A stretch of 64,000 nucleotides of DNA from Bin87 sp965204905 (GCA_965204905.1 OZ242042.1:3782001-3846000), one strand, 5' to 3'; numbered from the stretch's first letter, positions 47,629 to 56,446 are shown. Numbers and translations are program-made. Notes: generated from the sequence alone by a model not told the origin.

Positions 47629-48870
47629 ATGCCAATCCGATTTATGACCTCGCCCAAGTACCTGCTCACCTCCGAGTCGGTCACTGAAGGGCACCCCGAC
47701 AAGGTCTGCGACCAGATATCCGACGCCGTGCTGGACGCTGCCTTCAGCGTTGACCCCATGAGCCGCGTCGCCTGCGAAACCGTCGCCGGTAAGAACCTGG
47801 TCATGGTCACCGGAGAAATCACCACCGGCGCCGACTTGGACCTTACCGCCATCGCCCGCCAAACCCTGCTGGAAATCGGCTACACTGACGTCAAGTATGG
47901 CATTGACGGCCATTCGTGCGGCGTCCTGCCCAACGCCAGCCAGCAGTCCCCCGACATCAACGCCGGCGTCAGCACCGCGCTGGAAGCCCGCAGCAACGGC
48001 GCAACCGCCGCCGACGCCCGCCGCGCCACCGGAGCCGGCGACCAGGGCATGATGGTCGGCTTCGCCTGCAACGAAACCGACGGCCTGATGCCCATCACCG
48101 TTGACCTGTCCCACCGCCTGGTGGAGCAGCTGGCCAAGGTCCGCAAGGACGGCACGCTGCCCTACCTCGGCCCGGACGGAAAATCGCAGGTCACCGTAGA
48201 ATACCGCTACGGCAAGCCTCACCGCGTCGATGCCGTGGTCATCAGCACCCAGCACGACGACGCCGACGACCGCGAAGCTTTCAACGCGAAACTGCGCGCC
48301 GACATCATCGAGCACGTCATCAACCCCATCGTGCCGGCCAACCTGCTGGACGCCGAGACCAATTACTACGTCAACCCCAGCGGTTGGTTCGTCGTGGGCG
48401 GCCCCCAGGGTGACACTGGCCTCACCGGGCGCAAGATCCTGGTCGATACCTACGGCGGCATCGCCCGCCACGGCGGCGGCGCGTTCTCCGGCAAGGACCC
48501 GACCAAGGTTGACCGATCCGGCGCTTACGCTGCCCGCTACGTGGCGAAGAACATCGTGGCCGCCGGCCTGGCCGACCGCTGCGAGGTCATCGTTTCCTAC
48601 GCCATCGGCGTCGCCGATCCGATTTCCGTGGCCGTGGAGACCTTCGATACCAACAAGGTGGACAACGACACCATCGAAGCGTTGGTGAACGAGCACTTCG
48701 ACCTGCGCCCCGGCGCAATCATCGAGGACCTGGAACTCCGCCGGCCCATCTACCGCAAGACGGCCGCTTACGGACACTTCGGGCGCACCGACATCGACCT
48801 CCCCTGGGAGCGCACCGACAAGGCCGAGGCGCTGAAGCAGGCTGCCGGCGCGATGGCCGGAACTGCGTAA
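47629..48870 (+). CDS. metK: S-adenosylmethionine synthetase MetK
   Basis: A 413-residue enzyme making SAM from methionine and ATP. LTSESVTEGHPDKVCDQISD, GAGDQGMMVGFACNETD (catalytic loop), and GGAFSGKDPTKVDRSGAYAAR (phosphate/K+ site) are diagnostic. Start at 47629 with AGGAGG; the longer frame includes a palindrome and is rejected. SAM made here is the ligand of the riboswitch 6 kb upstream, closing a feedback loop. Confidence 0.96.
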   Translation: MPIRFMTSPKYLLTSESVTEGHPDKVCDQISDAVLDAAFSVDPMSRVACETVAGKNLVMVTGEITTGADLDLTAIARQTLLEIGYTDVKYGIDGHSCGVLPNASQQSPDINAGVSTALEARSNGATAADARRATGAGDQGMMVGFACNETDGLMPITVDLSHRLVEQLAKVRKDGTLPYLGPDGKSQVTVEYRYGKPHRVDAVVISTQHDDADDREAFNAKLRADIIEHVINPIVPANLLDAETNYYVNPSGWFVVGGPQGDTGLTGRKILVDTYGGIARHGGGAFSGKDPTKVDRSGAYAARYVAKNIVAAGLADRCEVIVSYAIGVADPISVAVETFDTNKVDNDTIEALVNEHFDLRPGAIIEDLELRRPIYRKTAAYGHFGRTDIDLPWERTDKAEALKQAAGAMAGTA

Positions 48871-49265
48871 GTGTTCAGAGTTGCGGGAACGCTCAGCCGC
48901 CTGTCATTGCGAGCGTAGCGTAGCAATCGCGTTGGCGCCGGGGGGGCCTTCGGGCAGGCGCTCTTGCGGTGGCGCCGAGATTGCCACGGCGCAAGCGCCT
49001 CGCAATGACAACCTAAGCGAGTCTGAACAGTTACGGGTCCGCAGACGACTAAACCCGTCCAACACCCGCTCTCCCTCGTGTGCGCTCTTCACCCCAGTGG
49101 TGAGGGGCGCATTTGCGTTGCATCGTTGCAGTCCTGGACGCGCCGCCGCGAAAGATTCGCCAAACATGACTATCCTGCATGCCCGGCTCATCCGGTTCAT
49201 CCCGGTAAAATTGCGTCCACTGCCGGAACGCCGATAAACCACAAGCCGGCGTATGGAAATGAACC
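48871..49265. other. Intergenic region with CATTGCGAG element, no gene
   Basis: 395 bp without a credible coding frame. It holds copy 2 of the CATTGCGAG palindrome and GC-rich low-complexity sequence. Nothing else was recognised. Confidence 0.6.
48904..49009. repeat. CATTGCGAG / CTCGCAATG palindromic element, copy 2
   Basis: TCATTGCGAGC at the left and CTCGCAATGAC at the right; inner GCAATCGCG... and GATTGCC arms also pair partly. 34 bp after metK. Confidence 0.75.
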
Positions 49266-49715
49266 ATGGACCGAATCATCCCTCTGCGCCGTTTCGCCTC
49301 TTGGGTAATCGACCGGTTGGCGTTCTTCGGCGCCGGCGCAATCGTCCTGTTCATCGTTCGGGAGATTGACAGTCGGCTGGGAATCAGCGGCCCCGAGTCG
49401 GTGAACTTCGACGTGTACGATTTTTTCGCGATCCAAATGCCCCTGGCCGTGGTGATAACCTATGCTATCTGGCTTTTGGTAATCGTCAAAATTGGGCCGC
49501 CGGGCCGCGTTTTAACGCGCACCGAGGTGCGACGGCATCGCGGAGGTTCCGCCGGCCCATCCAGAAAACTGGTCCGCGCCCTGATAAAAATCGGGCTGCA
49601 TCTTACCCTGATCGGCTTGATCGTTGACGCTGTGTTCATCCTGCGCGACCAGCGGGAACGACGCTCCGTCTCCGACATACTGGCCGGAACCATGGTGACG
49701 CCCCGCCGCCGGTGA
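49266..49715 (+). CDS. RDD-family membrane protein, first copy
   Basis: A 149-residue protein with three hydrophobic helices (FFGAGAIVLFIV, MPLAVVITYAIWLLVIVKIG, LIKIGLHLTLIGLIVDAVF) and the RDD features RFASWVIDRL at the start and R-SVSDILAGT at the end. Unlike the second copy, it has a long charged loop. Role unknown. Confidence 0.75.
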   Translation: MDRIIPLRRFASWVIDRLAFFGAGAIVLFIVREIDSRLGISGPESVNFDVYDFFAIQMPLAVVITYAIWLLVIVKIGPPGRVLTRTEVRRHRGGSAGPSRKLVRALIKIGLHLTLIGLIVDAVFILRDQRERRSVSDILAGTMVTPRRR

Positions 49716-49763
49716 TTGGATTCGCGCGCGGGTGAGTCACCGACGCTATGCTAGAATTATTTT

Positions 49764-51176
49764 ATGGTCACCCCCATAAAATTCGGCACCGACGGCTGGC
49801 GCGGCATCATCGCCGACGACTTTACCTTTGCCAACGTGGCGCGCTGTTCCCAGGGCTTGGCCGACTACCTACGCGCCACCGGCTCCGCGCGTCAGGGATT
49901 GGTCATCGGTTACGACACGCGGTTCGCGTCGCGGGAGTTCGCTGAAACCGTGGCGTCGGTGGTATCGGGCAACGAGATTCCGGTGTACCTGTGCAATGAG
50001 CCGGTTCCCACGCCCGTTGTCAGCCATCACGTCGTGCATCGTGGCGCGGCCGGTGGCGTGGTCATCACTTCCAGCCACAACCCGGCTGCCTGGAGCGGCT
50101 TCAAGTTCAAGTCCGCCGAGGGCGGCAGCGCCAGCCAGTCCACGACCGATGTTCTGGAGCTGTGCATCGACTCCTCCGGCGACCCCAAACGAATGCCACT
50201 TGACGAAGGCCGGAACCTGGGTCTGGTGCAGGATACCGACCCAACACCGGCGTACCGGGAATCCATTGCCGGACTAATCAACTTGGATGCCATTCGCGCC
50301 GCCGGCCTGGACGTGCTGGTGGACGCCATGCATGGCGCGGGCGCCGGCTATTTCGCCGGCCTGTTGCACGGCGGTGCGACTACGGTGGTGGAGCTACGCT
50401 CTGAACCCAACCCTGCGTTTCCCGGAATGGCGCAACCGGAGCCAATCGCGCACAACCTCGCCGAGCTTTGCCGGCGGGTTCCCGCTGATGGCGCAGCGGT
50501 CGGTTTGGCGCTGGACGGCGACGCCGACCGCATCGGCCTAGTGGACGAAAACGGCCGCTTCGTCAGCACCCTGGAGGTGTTCTCCCTGCTGGCGCTCTAC
50601 CTGCTGGAACGGGGCGCCCGCGGCCCGTTGGTCAAGGGCGTCACGGCGTCCCTGATGCTGAACAGGCTGGCCGAGAAGTACGGCGTCGGCATCTCCGAGA
50701 TGCCCGTGGGATTCAAGAATATCGGCCCCCGCTTCGTTGCCGATGACGCCATCCTGGGCGGCGAGGAGAGTGGCGGCTACGCCTTCCGAGGCCACATACC
50801 GGAACGCGACGGCATCCTCAGCGGCCTGTATCTGTTAGAGTACATGGCGACCGCCGGCCTCTCCGCGTCGGGCATGGTCAGTCGTCTTTTCGAGACGGTA
50901 GGCGAACACCACTACCAGCGGCGCGACGTGAGCTTTGACCCTGCCGCGCGCCCTGCCATCATGGACAGATTGACAAAATCCCCGCTGACCGAACTGGCCG
51001 GAATGCCGGTGCGGGGCATGGATGAAATCGACGGCCGGCGGTGGCTGCTGGATGCCGGCTGGGTCGCCGCGCGTTTCTCGGGCACCGAACCGTTGCTCCG
51101 AATCTATTGCGAGGCCGATACCGTCGCCAACGTGCAAAAGCTGCTTGACGCTATGGAGGTTCACCTGGGAGTCTGA
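49764..51176 (+). CDS. Phosphoglucomutase / phosphomannomutase
   Basis: A 470-residue alpha-D-phosphohexomutase. FGTDGWRGIIADDF opens; phospho-Ser is in VVITSSHNPAAWSG (near residue 102); the metal loop is DGDADRIG; sugar loop is GGEESGGY; phosphate loop is FSGTEPLLRIY. It interconverts hexose-1- and -6-phosphates for polysaccharide or cell-wall synthesis. Start 49764 has no strong ribosome site. RDD membrane proteins lie on both sides, spacing 48 and 49 bp. Confidence 0.93.
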   Translation: MVTPIKFGTDGWRGIIADDFTFANVARCSQGLADYLRATGSARQGLVIGYDTRFASREFAETVASVVSGNEIPVYLCNEPVPTPVVSHHVVHRGAAGGVVITSSHNPAAWSGFKFKSAEGGSASQSTTDVLELCIDSSGDPKRMPLDEGRNLGLVQDTDPTPAYRESIAGLINLDAIRAAGLDVLVDAMHGAGAGYFAGLLHGGATTVVELRSEPNPAFPGMAQPEPIAHNLAELCRRVPADGAAVGLALDGDADRIGLVDENGRFVSTLEVFSLLALYLLERGARGPLVKGVTASLMLNRLAEKYGVGISEMPVGFKNIGPRFVADDAILGGEESGGYAFRGHIPERDGILSGLYLLEYMATAGLSASGMVSRLFETVGEHHYQRRDVSFDPAARPAIMDRLTKSPLTELAGMPVRGMDEIDGRRWLLDAGWVAARFSGTEPLLRIYCEADTVANVQKLLDAMEVHLGV

Positions 51177-51225
51177 GACAAAACCGCGAGCGCCGACCCA
51201 ACGTATCTTGTATGGAGGCCACACC

Positions 51226-51555
51226 ATGGAAACCGCCAGTCCGCTTCGCCGGTTGTTCGGCAGCATCCTTGATGGAGTACTGTTCTTCCTGACCCTCATC
51301 ATCGGCTACATCATCTGGTGGCTAATCGTCCTGGGGCGCGGCCAAACTCCCGGCAAGCAGCTACTGGGAATCTACGCGATCAAAGGCGACGGAGGCCGGG
51401 CCGGCTGGGGAACCATGTTCGTCCGCGAAGTAGTCAAACTGGTCGCCCACAGCTTCGTTATCGGTTTCTTCGCCGACGCCATCCTGTTGCTCATGGACGA
51501 TCAGGATCATCGCTCACTGTCCGACCGGGTGGCCGGCACGATCATAGTGAGGTGA
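51226..51555 (+). CDS. RDD-family membrane protein, second copy
   Basis: A 109-residue protein with RRLFGSILDGVLFFLTLIIG at the start and GRGQTPGKQLLGIYAIKGDG, the canonical RDD central motif, then SLSDRVAGTIIV. TGGAGG upstream. Three helices. Only 5 bp before the CcdA-like gene, so they are co-transcribed. Confidence 0.85.
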   Translation: METASPLRRLFGSILDGVLFFLTLIIGYIIWWLIVLGRGQTPGKQLLGIYAIKGDGGRAGWGTMFVREVVKLVAHSFVIGFFADAILLLMDDQDHRSLSDRVAGTIIVR

Positions 51556-51560
51556 AAAAT

Positions 51561-52481
51561 ATGGCGATCCCTGCAAATTCCGCCGAAACCGCCCCGTCCT
51601 TGCTGGATCGCGTCAGTGCGCGCCGCGGCATCCTGATTGCGGTGGGTATTGCCGTCATAGCGTATGCAATTGCTCTGGTCGGCGCCCTGTTTGCCAGAAA
51701 CGCTACCGGCATCGACGGCGTCAACCGGTTCGTCGAGTTACTATCCGGTTCCTCCGGCGCCGGCATCAGCAACGTGGGCATCAAGTTGGGATTCGCCTAC
51801 GCCGTTGGCGCGGCGTCAGCCGTCAACCCCTGCGGGTTCGCCATGCTGCCGGCCTACTTGGGCCTGTACGTCAGCGGGGGCAACCAGGACCAGGACCGGC
51901 GACAACCGGTCCGCCTCGTCAGCCGAGCGGTCATGGTTGGGCTGTCCGTTTCCATCGGATTCGTCGCGCTTTTCGGAGCCGTTGGCCTGGTATTGGCGTT
52001 CGGATCCCAGGCGGTGGTAGTTGCCGCGCTGCCCTGGGTTGGGCTGGCCGTAGGCGTGCTGCTGATCGGAGCCGGCGCATACATGGCCGGCGGCGGCAAG
52101 ATCTACACCAGCCTGGCGCAGCGCGCGGCCGCCCGCATCGGCGACCCGGGCCAGCTCAACGTACCGGGTTACGCGCTGTTTGGCGTGAGCTACGGCTTGG
52201 CTTCCCTGAGTTGCACGCTACCGTTGTTCCTGGCGGTCCTGGGAGTGGGCGCTGGGCTTTCATCGGGATTCCTGGACACGCTCGGCCAGTTCCTGCTGTA
52301 CGCGGCAGGCATGGGCAGCGTCATCATGGCGCTGACTTTGGGAATGGCCGTGGCCCGCTCGGTATTGATCCGGTGGATGCGGGCGGCGTTGCCCTACGTG
52401 GGTGTGATCGGTGCCTGGTTGATGGTCGTGGCCGGAACCTACATCGTGTTCTACTGGCTCACGCTGGGCGACTTGCTGTAA
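51561..52481 (+). CDS. CcdA/DsbD-type cytochrome c biogenesis transmembrane protein
   Basis: A 306-residue protein with an N-terminal anchor and six further helices. Paired cysteines typical of CcdA are in AVNPCGFAMLPAYLGLYVSGG and SLSCTLPLFLAVLG. It would carry reducing equivalents from cytosolic thioredoxin to the outside for cytochrome c or copper-protein assembly. NirK maturation or disulfide control of the Cys-rich lipoproteins are possible uses (inference). No heme-lyase genes follow. Confidence 0.85.
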   Translation: MAIPANSAETAPSLLDRVSARRGILIAVGIAVIAYAIALVGALFARNATGIDGVNRFVELLSGSSGAGISNVGIKLGFAYAVGAASAVNPCGFAMLPAYLGLYVSGGNQDQDRRQPVRLVSRAVMVGLSVSIGFVALFGAVGLVLAFGSQAVVVAALPWVGLAVGVLLIGAGAYMAGGGKIYTSLAQRAAARIGDPGQLNVPGYALFGVSYGLASLSCTLPLFLAVLGVGAGLSSGFLDTLGQFLLYAAGMGSVIMALTLGMAVARSVLIRWMRAALPYVGVIGAWLMVVAGTYIVFYWLTLGDLL

Positions 52482-52484
52482 TGT

Positions 52485-52511
52485 GTAGGGGCAACCCTTG
52501 CGGTTGCCCCC
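52485..52511. repeat. GTAGGGGC palindrome, copy 3
   Basis: GTAGGGGCAACC and GGTTGCCCCC with a 5-base loop, 3 bp after the CcdA-like stop and before the convergent rpsI stop; probably serves both as terminator. Confidence 0.6.
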
Positions 52512-52560
52512 AATCCTGTCAATCCAATAATCAGGCGAATCCTGATTCGGACGATTTCCC
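52511..52560. repeat. AATCAGGATT-type repeat, copy 2
   Basis: On the minus strand this reads CCGAATCAGGATTCGCCTGATT, then GGATTGACAGGATTGG, close to the CAGAATCAGGATTCGCAGGATTGG at 9711-9734. Without terminal arms. Confidence 0.5.
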
Positions 52561-52974
52561 TTAGCGCTTGGTGTATTGCGGAGCCCGGCGGGCGCGCTTG
52601 AGGCCGTATTTCTTGCTTTCCTTGACCCGCGCGTCCCGGGTTATGAATCCGGCGCGGCGCAGCCCGGCTTTGAGGTTGGGGTCGGAGACCACCAGCGCGC
52701 GCGCTATGCCGTGGCGGATGGCCTCCGCCTGGGCGTTCACGCCGCCGCCCTTGACCTGGGCCTGCACTCGGAACCGGCCGGTGGTGCCGGAAATCGCAAA
52801 GGCTTCCCGGATGGTGGACTGCCAGGGGAGCCAGTTGAAGTACTCCTCCATCGGCTTGTCGTTGACGATGATGGCCGTCCCGTCATCGGGGTACAGTCGC
52901 ACTTTGGCGATAGCCGACTTGCGGCGTCCCGTTCCGTAGAAATACTGCTGTTGCGGTTCAGCTTGCAACGTCAT
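52561..52974 (-). CDS. rpsI: 30S ribosomal protein S9
   Basis: A 137-residue protein with YGTGRRKSAIAKVRLYPDDG and the terminal KKYGLKRARRAPQYTKR, which reaches the P-site tRNA. It follows rplM with a 77-bp gap that carries a dispersed palindrome. Last gene of the ribosomal cluster in this window. Confidence 0.97.
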   Translation of the reverse strand: MTLQAEPQQQYFYGTGRRKSAIAKVRLYPDDGTAIIVNDKPMEEYFNWLPWQSTIREAFAISGTTGRFRVQAQVKGGGVNAQAEAIRHGIARALVVSDPNLKAGLRRAGFITRDARVKESKKYGLKRARRAPQYTKR

Positions 52975-53016
52975 TAAAAACCTGCCTGTAGGTTAGATGG
53001 CTATGGTTGATTTTGG

Positions 53017-53036
53017 ATTCCCGCTTTCGCGGGAAT
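53017..53036. repeat. ATTCC-N10-GGAAT palindrome, copy 5
   Basis: ATTCCCGC and GCGGGAAT arms, TTTC loop, 16 bp beyond the rplM stop in the rplM-rpsI gap. Confidence 0.8.
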
Positions 53037-53051
53037 GACGATTCCAGGTGT

Positions 53052-53483
53052 TTATTCGACGGCGCCCACCTGGGCTTCGTGCGGATGCTGGTCTCCGGCA
53101 TAGACTCGGAGCCGGCGCAGCATCTGCCGGCCTTGCTTGTTGGACGGCAACATGCCTTTCACGGCCAGATAGACGACCCGCTCGGGCCGCTGTTCCATCA
53201 TGTCTCGCATCAGGAACGACTTGAGATTTCCGACGTACCCGCTGTGCCGGTAGTACATCTTCTGCATCAGCTTGCGACCCGTGATACGAACCTTGTCGGC
53301 GTTGATGACCACCACGTGGCAGCCGGTAATCACGTGGGGCGTATAGGTCGGCTGATCCTTGCCCTGCAGCGCAACGGCTACCTGCCGGGCTAAGCGGCCC
53401 AGGCTGATCCCGGTGGCGTCGATGACTCGCCAATTATCCGGAACGTCTCCGGCCTTGGCGAAATATGTGCTAGTGCGTTTCAT
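53052..53483 (-). CDS. rplM: 50S ribosomal protein L13
   Basis: A 143-residue protein: NWRVIDATGISLGRLARQVA, HVVVINADKVRITGRK and AVKGMLPSNKQGRQMLRRLRVY match L13. The ATG at 53483 overlaps the truA end by 14 bp, so translation is coupled. It assembles early on 23S rRNA. Confidence 0.97.
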   Translation of the reverse strand: MKRTSTYFAKAGDVPDNWRVIDATGISLGRLARQVAVALQGKDQPTYTPHVITGCHVVVINADKVRITGRKLMQKMYYRHSGYVGNLKSFLMRDMMEQRPERVVYLAVKGMLPSNKQGRQMLRRLRVYAGDQHPHEAQVGAVE

Positions 53484-54300
53484 GTTTGTCTTCAACCTTT
53501 GGATCAAAGAGATGATCGTAACCAGGGTAATGAACTGATTTCAGGCACAATCCTTTGGCGGGCAGGGTGCGAATCCGGTGTTGGCTTGGTGTGCGTCCTG
53601 CCAGTGTTTCCGCCATGGCGTGAATTGGGAGTTTCCCTTTTCCGATCTCGACGAGCGCTGCGTTGGCGCGCCTGATTTGATGGCGCAGGAATCCGCTGGC
53701 GACGCAGTCGATTGTAATGACGTCCGGAATGCTGGGGTGGCGGTTTGCCTCCCACCTGAGAACTTTGCGTACCGTGCTGCGGTCGGCCGGGTAAGGGGCC
53801 GATATTCGGCGAAAATCCCTGATCCCCAGCAGGCTGGTCGTGGCTCTCTGGATGTTTCCCAGTTCCAGCGGAGCGGTTTCCAGGTGGTGGGTCCGGCGCA
53901 GCAGCGGCGAGGCGACTTCCCGGTTGAGGATGCTGTACCGGTATTCCCGATGAACGGCGTCGTACCTCGAATGAAAGTCCAACGGCGTATCACAGGCAGA
54001 TAGGACGCGAATCGTCTCGGGAAGGTAGTAATTCAGCGCCCGCACGAAAACGGATGAATCCAACTCGCTTTCGGTGGTGAAGTCCACCACCTGACCGCAG
54101 GCGTGGGCGCCCGCGTCGGTGCGACTCGCCCCGCGAACCCTGCTGGGAGTCCCGGTCAACCTGGCGATGGCCTTTTCCAGTTCGTTTTGGATGGTGGGTA
54201 CACCAACCTGTGACTGGAAGCCTGCGTAATCCGTTCCGTCGTAGGCTACAACCAAGGCTACGCGCCGGGCCGTTCCGTTTGCGGCGTTCTCAGATGTCAT
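53470..54300 (-). CDS. truA: tRNA pseudouridine synthase TruA
   Basis: A 276-residue enzyme for pseudouridine 38-40 in tRNA anticodon stems. VAYDGTDYAGFQSQVGVPTIQ, GASRTDAGAHACGQV with catalytic Asp, FHSRYDAVHREYRYSI, and SGFLRHQIRR are canonical. ATG 54300 is preferred; a TTG at 54360 would add 20 residues. The C-terminus extends beyond the usual end (DPKVEDKHETH) across the rplM start. Confidence 0.94.
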   Translation of the reverse strand: MTSENAANGTARRVALVVAYDGTDYAGFQSQVGVPTIQNELEKAIARLTGTPSRVRGASRTDAGAHACGQVVDFTTESELDSSVFVRALNYYLPETIRVLSACDTPLDFHSRYDAVHREYRYSILNREVASPLLRRTHHLETAPLELGNIQRATTSLLGIRDFRRISAPYPADRSTVRKVLRWEANRHPSIPDVITIDCVASGFLRHQIRRANAALVEIGKGKLPIHAMAETLAGRTPSQHRIRTLPAKGLCLKSVHYPGYDHLFDPKVEDKHETH

Positions 54301-54367
54301 GTCAGCGTTCAGCGATGGCAATCCCTCACGGACGGTGGGTAACTGTTCACGGTTTTCCAAATGCGAG

Positions 54368-54721
54368 TTACACCAACTCGATTACGGCCATTGAAGCCCC
54401 ATCGCCCTGGCGGGGGCCCAACTTGATGATGCGCGTGTATCCCCCGGGGCGCTCGGCGTAGCGTGGCCCCAGTTCGTCGAACACCTTGGCCACGGCCTTT
54501 TTGTTGGGCACCTGGCTCAGCGCGGTGCGCCGATTGTGCAGGGTGCCTTTCTTGCCGTGGGTGATCAATTTTTCCGCCATTACGCGGGTTTCCTTGGCCT
54601 TGGCCAGCGTGGTGGTAATCCGTTCGTGCTGGATCAGGTCCACGGTAAGGCCGCGCAAAAGGGCTTTCCTCTGATCCTTGTACCGGCTGAGTTTGCGGCC
54701 GGCGACGCGATGGGAAGCCAT
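54368..54721 (-). CDS. rplQ: 50S ribosomal protein L17
   Basis: A 117-residue protein: HRVAGRKLSRYKDQRKALLR, VDLIQHERITTTLAKAKETR and GGYTRIIKLGPRQGDGA are characteristic. ATG 54721 gives the normal N-terminus; it starts 3 bp after the rpoA stop. Confidence 0.96.
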   Translation of the reverse strand: MASHRVAGRKLSRYKDQRKALLRGLTVDLIQHERITTTLAKAKETRVMAEKLITHGKKGTLHNRRTALSQVPNKKAVAKVFDELGPRYAERPGGYTRIIKLGPRQGDGASMAVIELV

Positions 54722-54723
54722 CG

Positions 54724-55812
54724 TCATTCTCCGTCATCATCGTAGTCGAGGTCGTCATCGTCAGGGTCGAAGACCAGTCCGCCGCCGGCCATGCTGCCGA
54801 GATCATCGGCAAAATCTTGCTCAGCGTCCGGATCGCCGGCCGGCCGGCCGCCGCTCACTCCGAGCTCAGCCAGTTTTCCCTGTAGTTCTTCCAGCGATTT
54901 CTGCCCGAAGTTGCGGATATTGAGCAGATCGTCGGCGCTCAAATCCAACACCTGCCCCACCCGGTCCAGCTTGGCTCGTTTGAGACAGTTGAGGGTTCGG
55001 GAAGAGAGGTCGAGCCGTTCAATGGGCATCAGGTACACTTCGGACGCCACCGGCAGATTCGTCGCGTCCAGAGGGACATCGCCGGGCCGGCTGAGCTGGT
55101 TGAACATGAAGAAATGCTGCACCAGGTTTTCCGACGCTTCCTGAATCGCCGACAATGGGGTGATGGCCCCGTCGGTCCATACCTGCAATACCAGGCGCTC
55201 CCAGTCGGTCTGCGCGCCGACCATCATGGGCTGCACCGAGTATTCCACCTTGCGAACCGGGTTATAGATAGCGTCCACCGGCAGCACGCCCACCGGCAGG
55301 CCGCCCAGGTTGTCGTTTTGCTCGGCGCGCTGGTAACCCTTCCCGGATTCGACGTTGAACTCGATGGACAGTGAGACGTTCGGGTTGTCCAGGGTGGCCA
55401 GGTGCAGTTCCGGGTTCACGATCTGAAAATCGCTGGCGGTTGATATATCGCCGGCGCAGACGCGGCCCTCTCCGGTGACGTCAAGACGCATCTTACCCGG
55501 GCGCTTGGCCAGGGCATGGATTCTGATGCGCTTAATGCTGAGCAGGAGGTCCATCACCTCCTCTTTTACGCCGGGGATCACCGTGTATTCGTGGGGAACG
55601 TCTTCGATTTTCACCCATGTGACTGCGGTGCCCTGGATGGAGCTGAGCAGCAGCCGCCGTAGGGGGTTTCCCACCGTGGTGGCGAATCCGCGTTCCAGCG
55701 GCTCCAGCGCGACGCACGCGTAGGTATCGGTGCTTTCGATTACCCTGATGGCAGGGTCGGGAGTTTCGGGTTCCGGTTCCCGCATTGGCGGGAGAATTTG
55801 AGTATTCAGCAT
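54724..55812 (-). CDS. rpoA: RNA polymerase alpha subunit
   Basis: A 362-residue subunit. NTD: GFATTVGNPLRRLLLSSIQG then TAVTWVKIEDV and EYTVIPGVKEEVMDLLLSIK. CTD: IERLDLSSRTLNCLKRAKLD and NIRNFGQKSLEELQGKLAEL, which bind UP elements. After the CTD comes a 35-residue extension ending in a run of Asp (FDPDDDDLDYDDDGE), unusual for alpha. It organises the polymerase core. Confidence 0.97.
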   Translation of the reverse strand: MLNTQILPPMREPEPETPDPAIRVIESTDTYACVALEPLERGFATTVGNPLRRLLLSSIQGTAVTWVKIEDVPHEYTVIPGVKEEVMDLLLSIKRIRIHALAKRPGKMRLDVTGEGRVCAGDISTASDFQIVNPELHLATLDNPNVSLSIEFNVESGKGYQRAEQNDNLGGLPVGVLPVDAIYNPVRKVEYSVQPMMVGAQTDWERLVLQVWTDGAITPLSAIQEASENLVQHFFMFNQLSRPGDVPLDATNLPVASEVYLMPIERLDLSSRTLNCLKRAKLDRVGQVLDLSADDLLNIRNFGQKSLEELQGKLAELGVSGGRPAGDPDAEQDFADDLGSMAGGGLVFDPDDDDLDYDDDGE

Positions 55813-55819
55813 TCAGTCG

Positions 55820-56446
55820 CTACCTCGAGTAGTACTCGACAATGAGACGGGAGTTGATCGTGTCCGGTAGCTCGTTGTCCGGCGGCAGAGATACGACTTC
55901 ACCTTCCATCTTCGAGAGATCCAGCGTCAACCAACTTGGCAGTGTTCGCCTGGGTAGGCCTTCGGTCCGTTCGGCAAAAAAGTCTCTACTCTTTGAACTT
56001 TCAGTCCAGGATATGTTCTGTCCGGGTTTAACCAGGAACGACGGTATGTCGGTTTTGCGTCCGTTGACGGCAAAGTGGCCGTGCTGCACCATCTGGCGCG
56101 CCTGTTTGCGCGAATCGGCGAATCCAAAATGGTAAATCACGTTATCCAGCCGGCGCTCCAGGGTGCGCAGCAGGTTGTTGCCGGAGATTCCGGGCGCGTT
56201 GAAAGCGTCGTTCATGTACTTGCGGAACTGGCCTTCCATGACGCCGTACATCTGGCGCGCCTTCTGCTTTTCCCGCAGGTGGACGCCGTAGTCCGATACC
56301 CGGCGTCGCCGGTTGCCGCCCCCACCCGGAGGCGTGTGGCGGCGTTCGATGGCGCAGCGCGGCGAGAAGCAGCGGTCGCCCTTGAGGAATAGCTTTTCGC
56401 CGGCGCGGCGGCAAAGGCGGCAAGATGGTCCGGTATATCTGCCCAT
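55820..56446 (-). CDS. rpsD: 30S ribosomal protein S4
   Basis: A 208-residue protein. The N-terminus carries a zinc-type Cys set (CRLCRRAGEKLFLKGDRCFS then PRC), so it is the C+ form. LERRLDNVIYHFGFADSRKQ and ARQMVQHGHFAVNGRKTDIPS form the S4 domain. Seven bp upstream of rpoA. It may regulate its operon, as in other bacteria. Confidence 0.96.
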   Translation of the reverse strand: MGRYTGPSCRLCRRAGEKLFLKGDRCFSPRCAIERRHTPPGGGGNRRRRVSDYGVHLREKQKARQMYGVMEGQFRKYMNDAFNAPGISGNNLLRTLERRLDNVIYHFGFADSRKQARQMVQHGHFAVNGRKTDIPSFLVKPGQNISWTESSKSRDFFAERTEGLPRRTLPSWLTLDLSKMEGEVVSLPPDNELPDTINSRLIVEYYSR

